From Corbicula japonica (Eukaryota > Mollusca > Bivalvia > Venerida > Cyrenidae), in the NCBI GenBank assembly GCA_038501625.1, contig JAZAYU010000052.1, forward strand, positions 3,563,955 to 3,627,954: a stretch of 64,000 bases of DNA, in the 5' to 3' direction. Shown here in pieces: positions 12,101-23,284 of this stretch. Under the pieces are notes generated by a model that was given only the letters and a program-made list of their open reading frames with translations, searched no databases and had not been told where the DNA came from. Each line of letters begins with the position of its first letter. Position 1 is the stretch's first letter. The translations under genes were made by a program, and so were the position numbers.

Positions 12101-15100
12101 TTTGGTGATCAGATTCCAAGTCAATGTGTGGTCTTAGAACATGCCGAGTGTAACACTGAGTTAGGCTTGCAACTTCATAAAGTGGATGAGTTCTAATAAC
12201 AATATCATCAGCTTCCTTATCAACTTTTTGTAAACTTGAAATAGAAAGAGAAGCTAGACGCGACAGCATAGCATGTCTACCAGAATGTTTTAAAATATTT
12301 TGAAGGTCATGAAAAGAACAATGTGCACGTGATTTTCTTTTGATGTTACCATTAGTCCTTATTCCGTGTGACCTCGATTTTCGTTTTCGTAATTCAAGCA
12401 AATAAAAATGTCAAAATCAGGATTTTTTGAAATGTTGCCTTCTTGATAAATATTATCATTTAGTCCAAGTGGATATGGTGTTTGGAGTTTTTGTATCCAT
12501 TTTTGCTCCGATACAAGTCTTGCTCTTATTTTAAAGGCTCTAGAAGCACTGTTATCAAATATAACTTTTTCAACAGGTTGAATATTAACATGTTTTAATG
12601 TGTGGCCTGATCGTTTGAAATGTTTATATAAAAATGTATTGATTTTATGATTGTTTCTTATTTTAGAACAGTGCTGACTAAAACGTGTTTTCAAAGGGCG
12701 CCCAGTTTGTCCAACATATTGAATCCCACAATTTAAAGCATTTCAGGTTAAAACATAAATTATATTGTCTGTTTGTCAGTTAATATCTGAATCGATGTTT
12801 ATTGAAAAAGTTCTACCATTGACTGTAGATTTAATTGTTGAACTACATTTTAAAAAACTGCAGCACTTGCACCTCTTTAAATCGCACTTGTATATAAATG
12901 GATATGATCTGCGTCTTCCGTCGTTTATTTTAAAAGGTGTGGGAATGTTATATTTTTGAAGAATATGTGATTTTAAAGGTGACAATTTTATTTTTAAATT
13001 ATTTTTAAATAAATTAGTGGAATGTGCACTCTGCAAACCAGTTAAATTGACGGAAGTGGCCGAAATTCTTTCTCAATTAATCAATTAATAACAACAGAAT
13101 AACGAAATAACAGAAATAACGAAAATTAATCAATTCGCTCTCTCTTCCTCTCTTCTTTTTTGCTGCGTGGGGAGGCTGTGTTTTTTTTAGTGTGGCGATT
13201 CCTGATATGCATATATTGCTTTTTTAATATTTTCCAACGTGGTACATGTGTATACATTCACTAAAAACGTTCAATCGAAATTTACATATCTATATACAAA
13301 TTTATTAAATGCAATTCTTGTTTGCAGAAGTGATTCGTTTCGAAGTGACTACCTTAATTTTGAATGAACCGCTTAAAGACACGAGTGTTTCTTTGACAAA
13401 CTTACTTGGACATGAAACACTGTTGCATTTCGTTATTTCTGTATGGTCTCCAGTACACGCTGGTTGTCCACTGGATGATATGGGGTATAAACAAGACCTT
13501 GATCTGAACTGTATTCCTCCGCCACAGCTTTCTGTGCAAGGAGACCACTGCCCCCAAGGTGACCACCCGACTGCTGTTTGTAAATTAAAACATTAATCAA
13601 TTTAAAATTCGACGTATTGTCCACACGATTATTTATATCGGTTGTGCCAATCAACATTAAATGACACACACAAAATCTTGGGTTGTTTCTAATCGAATTA
13701 GAGTGAAAATAGGTAGCTATTTATAGCTTGATATTAACTATCAATCCAACTAAATGCGGAATTTCTTAATAATCCATTGCTTGACAAATATGAAAATGCT
13801 TTAAGCCTGTTTCACACAGAACACACGGCTTATACGGTTGGCCATCCGTGTAAACCGTACATACAACCGAACCAACCGTGGCCTTATCCGAGTTACACTC
13901 AGGCCATTCGAGTGTATCCGTGAAAGCCGTGTATGTGTTTTAAAACTTTAAAAAAAACTAGCACGGGTGCCATGTCCGTGTATGATCGTATTAGCGATCG
14001 TACAAGACCGTGAGAGACCGTACGAGACCGTATATACAACCATACATGAAATTCACTCCACAAGTGAGCTCAACCGTGTCAATATCGTATATAAATCGTA
14101 TAATACAAAAGCCGTTGGCACCGTATGAAAACCCTGTAAAGGTATAGTTTATCGAGTAAAAGTCGTGTTTAATCGTACAAGGCCGTTACAGACCTTACTA
14201 GACCGTACTTGGAACCCTACAACAATCGTATGAAAATCGTTTGCAAATCGTGTTCAAACCGTGACAAACCCTGCTCGACCGAGTATTTCCGTGCTTTGTT
14301 CGTACATACTCGTGCTACATTAGCGTCGCAATCGTACTAACTCATCCCCAGGCACGGTTGGAGCTCGATACTCGTACCAGTCAACCCGTGTAGTAGCCGA
14401 GTATACCGTATTGGAACCCTGTGCCCAACCGTGTTCTGTGTGAGACAGGCTGAACTCCTTAGTAACAATTTAAAACAAGATATGAAGAGCAAATTCGTCA
14501 CTTCGCTAGAAAAGAATAGTTCATAACCAAAAACGATATAAATGTAAAAGATACGTGCAGTTCTGAATCTTTACATTTTCATAATGTATATTGTCATTTT
14601 TATAACAATTAATTTGTGAAAACATTAGTTCAACAATGTCACACAATTCATTTTGAATGCTTTCGTAGATTAGAGAAGCGACGGAACTAGCATACATTGT
14701 AAACGTATGCATTTCAAAAACATTCGCACTCACAAAAACTGCGTCCCAACTCAGCCGAATATCAGAGAGCAAAAGAGAGTTCTGTCAATAGTAATAAACG
14801 ACAAAAAAGAATCCACGCGCATTTACCAAAATTGAACACTTAAAGAGCCACCACCTTGGATTCGTCAGTGTCAAAACTAGAATTAAAGAATCTCACTTGC
14901 CCTAGTTGGTTTTCATAAGGATGAACTCGTAGAAATTATCTTTGTTAATTAACTTCATCTCGACAATGTGGCAAGCAAAAGCACGCAAGCACAAATGACA
15001 TAGGAATCTAATGGCATGCCAAGCGGAAAATGTAGGTAATGAGTTACCTGAGACAAGAACACCTGGGGTTTATTCAGCAAGAACACGTTGTCATAAATAA

Positions 15101-18100
15101 CAGAAACTGATAGAGCTTCTACCTTCTGTTTCAATATTCCCAAAATAATATTTTCTGCTGCAGCTAATTCCTCAAGAGAACTTGATCTTGTTGTTCTTTT
15201 TAACCCTGCTTTGGGAAATGTGAGATTGGTGCACCCTAGGCCCTGGTGTACCCCCTTCTCAGAACACGACGCGTCTTCGACATAATGCAGCCACAGAAAC
15301 ATAATATAACAGAAAACTAACATACCATAACAAGATGGCTGGGAACACATATTAACTTCTTCAGAGGATCCGTTGCAGTATGAACCAAATGGTGATGGTT
15401 CTGGATTATTGCATGTTCTGTGTCGTCTTTTCAGGCCCAATCCACAGGTCACAGAACAGCTTCCCCAGTCAGACCAGCCAGACCATCCAGCTTCTGTTTA
15501 AAGCAATATATTGTAACATTTGTTACGATAATGAAATTTTCGGACCTAACAAATTTGAAAACTCCATTAATAACCCTACGAGATAAAGGTTCATTTTACA
15601 AACTAGAAATGTGTCCATAGGACACGGATGCCCCCGCTATGCATGTTTGTCATGGTGAACATTTATACCAAGTTATTTTAAAATCCAATAAGTAATAACA
15701 AACTCACAGCCCAGACAAGAAAAGTCTGGTTTTAGTAATAGTGACCTTGACCCTACAGGCATGGGAATTGTACTTAACACAACGACTTGTCATAGTGAAC
15801 ATTTGTGCCAAATTATTTTGAAATCACTCTGTTAATAACAAAGTTATAGCCAGTACAAGAAATTTCTATTTTTGTAACAGTGACCTTGACCTTTGACCTA
15901 CAGGCATGGGTATTGTACGCGACACATCGTCTTGATATAATGAACATTTATACCAATTTATTTTAAAATCCAATAAGACATAACAAAGTAACAGAGCATA
16001 CACGATTTTTATAACAAAATTCTATTTTTAGTAACAGTGACCTTGACCTCTGACCTTTAGGCATGGGTGTTGTACACGACACACCGCCTTATCATGGTGA
16101 ACATTTATGCCAAGTTATTTTGAAATCCCTCCATTCATAAGGAAGTTACAGCCCGGACAAGAAAATTCTATTTTGAGTAACAGCGACTTTGACCTTGGAC
16201 CTACAGGCATGGGTATTATACGCGACACACCGTCTTGATATGGTGAATATTTATACTAAGTTATTTTAAAATCCATTAAGAAATAACAAAGTTACAGAGC
16301 GGACAAGATTTTTCCAACAAAATTCTATTTTTAGTAACAGTGACCTTGACCTTGGACCTACAGGCATTGGTGTTGTATGCGACACACCGCACTGTCTTGG
16401 TGAACATTTGTGCCAAGTAATTTTGAAATCCCTCCATTCATAAGGAAGTTACAGCCCGGACAAGAAAATTATATTTTTAGTAACAGTGACCTTGATCTTG
16501 GACCTCCAGGCATGGGTATTGTACGCGACACACCGTCTTGATATGGTGAATATTTATACCAAGTTATTTTATAATCCATTTAGAAATAACAAAGTTACAG
16601 AGCGGACAAGATTTTTCCAACAAAAGTATATTTTTAGTAACAGTGACCTTGACCTTGGACCTACCGGCATGGGCCCTGTACTCGACAGACCGCTTTGTCA
16701 TGGTGAACATTTGTGCCAAGTTATTTTGAAATCCCTCCATTCATAAGGAAGTTACAGCCCGGACAAGAAAATTCTATTTGTAGTAACAGTGACCTTGACC
16801 TTGGACCTACAGGCATGGGTATTATACGCGACACACCGTCTTGATATGGTGAATATTTATACCAAGTTATTTTAAAATATATTAAGAAATAACAAAGTTA
16901 CAGAGCGGACAAGATTTTTCCAACAAAATTCTATTTTTAGTAACAGAGACCTTGGACCTACAGGCATGGGTCTTGACGCGACACACCGACTTGTCATGGT
17001 GAACATTTGTGCCAAGTTATTTTGAAATCCCTCCATTCATAAGGAAGTTACAGCCCGGACAAGAAAATTCTATTTTTAGTAACAGTGACCTTGACCTTGG
17101 ACCTACAGGCATGGGTATTGTATGCGACACACCGTCTTGATATGATGAATTTTTATACCAAGTTATTTTAAAATCCATTAAGAAATAACAAAGTTACAAG
17201 ATTTTTCCAACGAAATTCTATTTTTAGTAACAGTGACCTTGACCTTGGACCTACAGGCATGGGTCTTGTACGCGACACACTGCCTTGTCATGGTGAACAT
17301 TTGTGCCAAGTTATTTTGAAATCCCTCCATTCATAAGGAAGTTACAGCCCGGACAAGAAAATTCTATTTTTAGTAACAGTGACCTTGACCTTGGACCTAC
17401 AGGCATGGCTATTGTTCGCGACATACCGTCTTGATATGGTGAATACTTATACCAAGTTATTTTAAAATTCATTAAGAAATAACAAAGTTATAGAGCGGAC
17501 AAGATTTTTCCAACAAAATTATATTTTTAGTAACAGTGACCTTGACTTTGGACCTACAGGCATGGGTCTTGTACGCGACACACCGGCTTGTCATGGTGAA
17601 TATTTGTGCCAAGTTATTTTGAAATCCCTCCATTCATAAGGAAGTTACAGCCCGGACAAGAAAATTCTATTTTTAGTAACAGTGACCTTGACCTTGGACC
17701 TACAGGCATGGGTATTGTACGCGACACACTGTCTTGATATGGTGAACATTCATACCAAGTTATTTTAAAATCCTATAAGAAATAACAAAGTTACAGAGCG
17801 GACACGATTTTCGAACATACACACACACTGACACACTGACACACGCACCCACACACACACAGCCAGTGTGAACACTATATGCCCTTGTCATGGTGAACAT
17901 TTGTGCCAAGTTATTTTGAAATCCCTCCATTCATAAGGAAGTTACAGCCCGGACAAGAAAATTCTATTTTTAGTAACAGTGACCTTGACCTTGGACCTAC
18001 AGGCATGGGTATTGTACGCGACACACCGTCTTGATATGGTGAACATTCATACCAAGTTATTTTAAAATCCTATAAGAAATAACAAAGTTACAGAGCGGAC

Positions 18101-18126
18101 ACGATTTTCGAACATACACACACACT

Positions 18127-18177
<51 letters not shown>

Positions 18178-21100
18178 AGAAACACACACACAGCCAGGGT
18201 GAACACTTAAATAGAGGTTTATAGCGAATGCTGAGAACCATGTGGTCCGGCTTTATATATAGATCGTTGAGTAATGAACGGGAACCATGTTGTTTGTACG
18301 TTAAGTTCAAGGTCAAGCTATTTATAATTGAGTATATGTATATATAGATTATATAAATAGATCGATGAGTCGGTGTTTTCTTATGCGAATTGAAAGTTTA
18401 TTGTTGTAAGCAGTTATAGAAAAAGTGTACATGTAGTAAGAGACATTGTTCAGATCACAGACACTTGTTTAGGGGTCCTTCGCTTGCCATATATGCCTAT
18501 AGAGCTATATAGGCCTAAATATAGGCTTACAGGTCACTAGATCCAAAAGTGGGCAATTTCAGAAAATAAACGGATGATCTACAGCATGAGATACAACTAC
18601 AATCACTTAGAACACAAAATATCCCAGTTTTCAAAAAATAACAGTTCATACATAACATAACCATGGACATGAACGGGTATTTTTTTCAAACTGGGATATT
18701 TTGTGTTCTAAGTGATTATTTCCTGAAATTGCCCACTTTTGAATCTAGAGACTTGTAAGCCTATATATAGGCCTATATAGCTCTATAGGCATATAGGGCC
18801 AGCAAAGGACCCCTAAACAAGTGTCTGTGGTTCAGATAGTTATTCGTGGATGATATTGAAGTTTGTGTTCTGTTTACGAATATTGGCAATCCTATGACTT
18901 GATTTTTGGCGCGTGAATGTGACCTATATATGATGGTTCTTTGTTTACAAATGTTTCTGAAGTTGAAATTGACGGTTCTAGTTGATTTCTGTTTTACAAG
19001 AAGGCGATTTCGTGTCTATAAAGTAAATAATGATTGTATAACCATTTTTGTAGGTCTTTTTCTGTTGTTCAGAATAATTATGACTCATCCCCCATCCCCC
19101 AGCCCCCCCCCCCCCCTCCCCCCACTGGTTTACGGGATCAAGATGCTGAATATAGAAAGTTAGTAAGATTTTTCATCCTGAAAGTACCAAAGGAATTGCC
19201 ATGTACGTGGTAGGACAATTTTGAAAGATACTCTTGAATTTAAATAGAGAAAATTCATTGTAATGTGGTTAGTGCTATGATAATCAGATAATGTTTGACT
19301 TCAAGGTAACTCCTTTATGAAAATTAAATGTTGGCGTAACTGTCCACAAATAGCAAGGTCTAACATTATCTTCAGCTGCTGTTGATATCGGGAAAACGAT
19401 ATAACAAGACGGAATGGCTTACATAGCTCTCAGTAGAGTATCTACTTACGAAAATCTACAATGACAATAATGAAAAATCAGTTACATTTATGAAATTTTG
19501 AGTGCTCTTAACGATCCACTACTCTCCTCCTTGTTCGACCATCGATTTAAAAAGAAAAGTATCAAAGTAAACAAAATTAACATTCATTTGTAGAAAAATG
19601 TTGCAAAGAGGAGTGTAGTAAATCCTTAAATGTGAGTAATTATTTTGTATCCTAAAATATTTACACCTTTATTTCCACTGCTTCAATATCCTTTACCGGA
19701 CGAGTGAAGTTCAATCTTCAATGAACACCGTTAGCCTTATCACCGCGCAATGGATACATTCATGGTCGGATGTAAAGGAATGCCCTGTTGACGTCATGAA
19801 ATCCCCGCTATTTTTATAATTGTTGCTAATTTTAGATAGCTCTTCCTGGAATGTTGCTATTTTTAGATTACTTTTATTTTTAGTTGCTTTTATACCCCTC
19901 AAACCGGAAGTAAACAAGTCTACTTATATGACATCAAATCCAGTTGTTTCTTTCGTTTCGTGTTCCTGTTTTATGTTATATCTGGGGCTACCGCCCCCGA
20001 ACCCCCGTTTTTATGTTTTAAGCGAGAAAGAAAATGGCGGCCAAAAATCCGATTCAGTCAGGGTCGGATGTAAACTCGTACCGTTCCATTTTCTAGAATT
20101 ATCATTGGTTGAAAATTTAACGCATTAGTCTTTTCTAACATCCCGCCAAAATAACGGTTTTTACTTAGACTATCATTTACTCGCATAGATAGTACTTGCT
20201 GTGATACAAATTTGATGTTTGTTGTGAAATATTAGGTTTTTCTGTATATAAATATTTGAAAAAACGGATGAATGTGTTCAATAAACATGGAACTATTTTG
20301 GTCGTAGTATGATTTTTTTTATTTGAGTAAATAGGCGGACCAGTCCAAATGCCAAACCCGGGGTAAGAAATGTTTTAAACAACATTTCGAAATTAGTAAA
20401 AGTATATATTTTATATTAAATTTAGAAACAAAATGATAAAATGAGGTGTAAATATAAGGAATAAATTTCGTGTTTGATAAGTTCATCGAGTCTTGAACGT
20501 CATTAGGGCTGGTTAAAGCACGCGTGGAGTCCTTCGGACTCCACACGCTTTAACCAGCCCTAATGACGTTCAAGACTCGATGAACTTATCAAACACGAAA
20601 TTTATTCCTTAATTGAATACATATCAACACATATATAGTTCTGTAAATTCTTCATCATAATTCATGTTACTACAGCAACCATCTAATCCACTATTTTCTA
20701 GCTAGTTTTCATTATATTTAAAAGGAAAACTTTTCAATTCTTTTGTTTTCAAATCATTCACTACATTTACTGCAAACTTGTAAATGTTCAGCAAACAAAT
20801 TTCATCACAAATCCCATTCCATACCAATTCCGGTATACTTCATTTCAAACTGCACTCCTTGTATACAACGCGTTCCACAACTACATGTAATATACAAGCA
20901 CATCCTTCAACGTTCAATACCCTTTGCCAATAAAAGACAACAATATAGCAGCACTTTAAAATTCTTTCTTTGTTTAAAAACAATCCATCACCTGCATGAA
21001 CTCTTACACCCAACATCTAACTTCTTTTAAATGTCGTCCACGTATAACACATCGGTGTTATACTTTTCTTGTTATTGTTGTGGTGCAAATTAAGTATTTA

Positions 21101-21631
21101 ATTATATGTATTAGAAACAAATTCTCTCTCTCCTTTCAGCTGTTTGGTTGAGTGGAGAGGGTATGACTGTTTTACTGTTGCTATTCATGATATGCATTTA
21201 CAGTTGAACCAGCCTTAGCAGCTAGATTGAATATGCCCTAAACTGACATTTTGTTCTCATTTTTTACCTGTCTTAAACAGCCACCTGTGTTAAGCAGCCA
21301 CTTTTTGTCACTCCCTTGGGTGGCGAATTCCGGAGCTCACTCAGTGAAATAGTTTTCTATCTTACAGCGAAAATTTAAAAGTAATATTGAAAGGAAAACG
21401 TACTTACCTTGGCACGCCTTAATAGTGCACGCAGTTATCTCGGAAGAGTCTCCAGAACATACTGAGTTCAAGCACGACCTTGACCTTATCTGTACTCCCG
21501 GTCCACAACTTTGAGTACATCTAGACCAATGTCCCCATGATGTCCATCCTGTATTTACTTATTGAAACAAAACAACATACATAATACATAGTGTTGACAA
21601 TCGAAAAATAAAACAATTCTCTCTCTCTCTC

Positions 21632-21689
<58 letters not shown>

Positions 21690-22329
21690 CATTCTCTTGG
21701 CTTTATAAAAAGGTTGTTATATTTGCGTCTGACTTTACTGAGATTAGTATTTAAGTATTTAACATTGATTTCGGTAATGATGTTTCTGGTAAATGATATT
21801 CGGAAATACTTTAAAATACTGTAAAGATGTTAAAGCCTTGGTTTTCAATTAAAAAAGTTCTTTATTTTTATTATTTAAAAGTGCAAACAGCACAAATCTA
21901 AGTTTTTCATACAATCTCGCAACAAAAAGATATGAGTTCACAACATTCACAGTAGGTTCATGACTTGTATTAATTTAATGTTATATTCTTTCACTTTCAT
22001 TTGGAATACCTTAGTATTATCGTACCTGTACTAGCAAAAGATACGGTTGCTGATGGTTTATTGGTGAAGAGTAGCGTTAATACGACCACAAAGGCCACAA
22101 GTAGTAACACAATTATCAGGTATAATGCATATTTTCTGTTCCACCTTGGTATCCATAACTTCTTTTGGGATTTATTTTCAGCAGCGTCGTTGTTATCATT
22201 TTGCTTGTAATAATCTTGATCGGTCGTGTTGCCCTTAATTATACTGTAAACATCAGGATTTAACTTTGAGACGTTGACCACTAAATTTTCCTGTTGTTCT
22301 ACATCTAAAGGATCCGCCGGAATCGGCAT
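8961..22329 (-). CDS. Gene A: type II membrane protein with three TSP1 repeats and a hydrophobic C terminus
   Basis: Predicted exons (minus strand) are 22329-22026, 21557-21408, 15493-15326, 13573-13406 and 9136-8961, giving 966 nt and 321 aa. Order: acidic cytoplasmic tail (1-67), transmembrane helix (about 68-88), three TSP1 domains, then a conserved 58-codon terminal exon ending in a hydrophobic stretch. There is no N-terminal signal peptide, so the helix should act as a signal anchor with the TSP1 repeats outside the cell. Every internal junction is phase 1, as expected for shuffled extracellular modules. Gene B is its head-to-head paralogue with the same exon lengths. The introns have absorbed a Penelope-like element, fold-back repeats and a satellite array. 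Exact function is unknown; TSP1 domains usually bind matrix or cell-surface partners. Confidence 0.8.
9137..9484 (-). other. Intron sequence of gene A
   Basis: AT-rich sequence between the terminal exon and the Penelope-like element. No further exon is seen. Confidence 0.4.
9485..13214 (-). mobile_element. Penelope-like retroelement, Naiad-like domain order
   Basis: The element lies in the last intron of gene A in the sense direction. Its coding body is bounded by inverted copies of one terminal sequence: 9485-9565 and the reverse complement of 13135-13214 share CCTGATATGCATAT and a GGGGAGGCTGTG core. Between 9590 and 9990 there is non-coding sequence that recurs at several other sites in the window. 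Terminal repeats of mixed orientation are known for Penelope-like elements. Confidence 0.8.
9994..13036 (-). pseudogene. PLE polyprotein: GIY-YIG endonuclease then reverse transcriptase, disrupted
   Basis: Reading from 13036 down: a Cys-rich motif (C..C-K-C-C....C), then a GIY-YIG nuclease with I-Q-Y-V-G-Q-T, catalytic-type R and H, and E-Q-K-W-I (12760-12450). A linker follows, then the RT with T-P-A-D-K-A, Y-W-L-P-K-M-H-K-T, F-S-T-L-Y-T-S-L-P, G-I-P-M-G-T-N-C-A-P and catalytic Y-L-D-D. The nuclease precedes the RT, the reverse of canonical Penelope and the order reported for the Naiad clade. Defects: in-frame TGA codons near 12740, 11879 and 11468, a frameshift near 12390, and a one-base loss after C-A-P near 10770. 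It should be inactive. Confidence 0.88.
13406..13573 (-). CDS. Gene A exon 4: TSP1 repeat (WGQW type)
   Basis: 168 nt, phase 1 to 1, acceptor AAACAG|CAGTC and donor CCAA|GTAAG. It carries W-S-P-W-G-Q-W, C-T-E-S-C-G-G-G, R-S-R-S-C and six Cys. It matches gene B exons 5 and 7. Confidence 0.92.
13804..14451. mobile_element. 648-bp fold-back element rich in CGTA motifs
   Basis: The ends are inverted repeats: AGCCTGTTTCACACAGAACAC at the left and GTGTTCTGTGTGAGACAGGCT at the right. The interior is an irregular swarm of ACCGTA, AATCGTA and CGTAT motifs with no ORF. The right half recurs at 56930-57254 with the same right end. No target duplication was found. Confidence 0.7.
14790..15250 (-). repeat. 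Degenerate copy of PLE terminal-arm sequence
   Basis: It follows the order of 9590-9960 with many changes: a TTGGA..CGTCAGTG segment, CTCACTTGCCC, GCAAGCAAAAGCA, then CAGCAAGAACACG and GAGCTTCTA. A piece in the opposite sense (GTGAGATTGGTGCACCCTAG, reverse-oriented) follows near 15220. It lies in an intron of gene A. Confidence 0.6.
15326..15493 (-). CDS. Gene A exon 3: TSP1 repeat (WSDW type)
   Basis: 168 nt, phase 1 to 1, acceptor TTAAACAG|AAGC and donor TATG|GTATG. The TSP1 signature is W-S-G-W-S-D-W, C-S-V-T-C-G-L-G, a run of basic residues and six Cys. It is close to exons 3, 4 and 6 of gene B in sequence and identical in length. The Trp pattern is the usual C-mannosylation site. Confidence 0.92.
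15640..18113. repeat. Dimeric satellite, about 303-bp period (146 + 157), about 8 dimers
   Basis: Two related monomers alternate. One has TCATGGTGAACATTTGTGCC and CCCTCCATTCATAAGGAAG. The other has TTGATATGGTGAATATT and CATTAAGAAATAACAAAG. Spacing of the shared GACACACCG element is 146, 157, 146, 157, 146 and 150 between 16078 and 16980. Each monomer contains AGTGACCTTGACCTTGGACC and CAGGCATGGGT. The array lies in an intron of gene A. The last dimer is duplicated together with its CA-rich tail. Confidence 0.9.
18114..18193. repeat. (CA)n microsatellite
   Basis: CA dinucleotide run with a few interruptions. A shorter CA-rich tail stands at the equivalent place of the preceding dimer, 17815-17865. 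Confidence 0.95.
18456..18829. mobile_element. 374-bp fold-back MITE, 8-bp target duplication
   Basis: The ends CACAGACACTTGTTTAGGGG and their perfect inverse lead into arms of roughly 190 bp, so almost the whole element folds back. It is flanked on both sides by GTTCAGAT (18448-18455 and 18830-18837), which is present once at the empty paralogous site near 3116-3123. An 8-bp duplication with CA-starting ends fits a hAT-driven MITE. It has no ORF. Confidence 0.9.
20456..20610. repeat. Near-perfect palindrome, 155 bp
   Basis: Arms of about 73-77 bp are almost exactly complementary around GTCCTTCGGAC. They begin AAGGAATAAATTTCGTGTTT and end in the inverse. It probably is a fold-back MITE and lies in an intron of gene A. 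Confidence 0.9.
21408..21557 (-). CDS. Gene A exon 2: TSP1 repeat (short type)
   Basis: 150 nt. It encodes a TSP1 repeat with W-T-S-W-G-H-W, C-T-Q-S-C-G (the O-fucosylation pattern CxxS/TCG), a basic R-S-R-S-C and three further Cys. The donor is CAAG|GTAAG. The acceptor was chosen by match to gene B exon 2, which is also 150 nt; a second AG 10 bases further in is possible. Confidence 0.88.
21612..21686. repeat. (CT)n microsatellite
   Basis: Long CT run just upstream (for gene A) of exon 2, in intron 1. Confidence 0.95.
22026..22329 (-). CDS. Gene A exon 1: cytoplasmic tail and transmembrane helix
   Basis: The start is the ATG at 22329 (M-P-I-P), because the aligned start in gene B is also M-P-I-P and neither copy has an ATG upstream in frame. 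The 101 codons give an acidic tail with E-N-L-V-V-N and V-Y-S-I, a basic stretch, a helix of about 21 hydrophobic residues, then F-T-N-K-P-S-A as in gene B. The donor is ACAG|GTACG, phase 1. Confidence 0.85.
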
Positions 22330-23284
22330 TTTCCCTCTTTTAAGCAAACTTTTAAAAAGAGAAATAAAATGAATTATATTTAGAAATTTCGTTTTTAAAA
22401 TACTTTTTTCACAGAAAAATATTTCTACTCTCTCGGTTATTAATAAAAAGTAGCAAAATAAGGATTTAATAATGCAATCTATGATGCATGTATATGTTTA
22501 CGTTTACGAATGTATACTGAGCAAAAGTTCAATCCGTAATGACATATTAATAAAAGAAGTCTTCCTAAAGTTTAATAAAAGTTTATTTGGTGTAGTGTTA
22601 AACATGACTGTTTATTTGTTTAAATCAAAAACAAATACATAAGTTACCTTAAATCACAATAAAATCAAAAGTTTGTTTTGGTTTCGATTCCACTCAAATT
22701 CCATCGGATTTCACGTAACCTAAATTCATCATTGGGTTTTATATTAACGTTAGATAAAGCTACTTGAAACTATGGTAATAGTGTATTTTTACATCCGTAA
22801 ATTAACTGTACAACACTTGATGCACTAAAATTAAGATAACCTCTGTCAAAGTGATGCTATCTTTGTTTCGTTTTGAGTAAAACATTCCTATATTTAATAA
22901 ATATAAGTGTTTGAATGACTAATAAATGTTACTACTCTGGTTTACCGAAAATGTTTTTAATTTTCCTTGTTTTACTAAATCATAAAGACCCGATTTCGTC
23001 AATAATAATGCACAGTCTCTTCAGTCGGTAATAGTTCATTAAAAATGATACTTCATTATGCTTGTTGACTCCAGATGATGCAATCGATATAAACATTTTC
23101 AACAGTTTTTTAAAACGTAATTTCAGTTGCCATAGTTTTTCGTTTTCAGAAAATCTTCTAAAATTAGATTAACACGTCAATAATTTATTTTTAGAACATT
23201 TTCACAAAATAACAGTAATAACTTAATTAGCTATAAGAATAAAAGATCTTAGCAAAACAAGCACTTAAACACTTACATCAACTT

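Larger units (their letters stand above)
18222..21075 (+). repeat. Repeat R1, copy 2
   Basis: Collinear with copy 1 (810-3665). It lacks the 2023-bp insertion but carries a 374-bp fold-back insertion (18456-18829). The segment 19286-20984 has no counterpart in copy 1, and the homology resumes at CCTGCATGAACTCTTACACC. It contains the hairpin at 20456-20610. It lies in an intron of gene A. Confidence 0.75.

Noticed and set aside
16486..16746. ORF through the satellite array
   Set aside because: It runs across several tandem monomers and is not conserved between dimers.
18062..18316. Minus ORF with a Cys-Val repeat
   Set aside because: This is the (CA)n microsatellite read in one frame.
20319..20546. 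Minus ORF overlapping the long palindrome
   Set aside because: Half of it is the palindrome arm and no domain or splice support was found.
20743..21030. 95-codon plus ORF in R1 copy 2
   Set aside because: No domain. Its end lies in R1 sequence that is not conserved as coding in copy 1.
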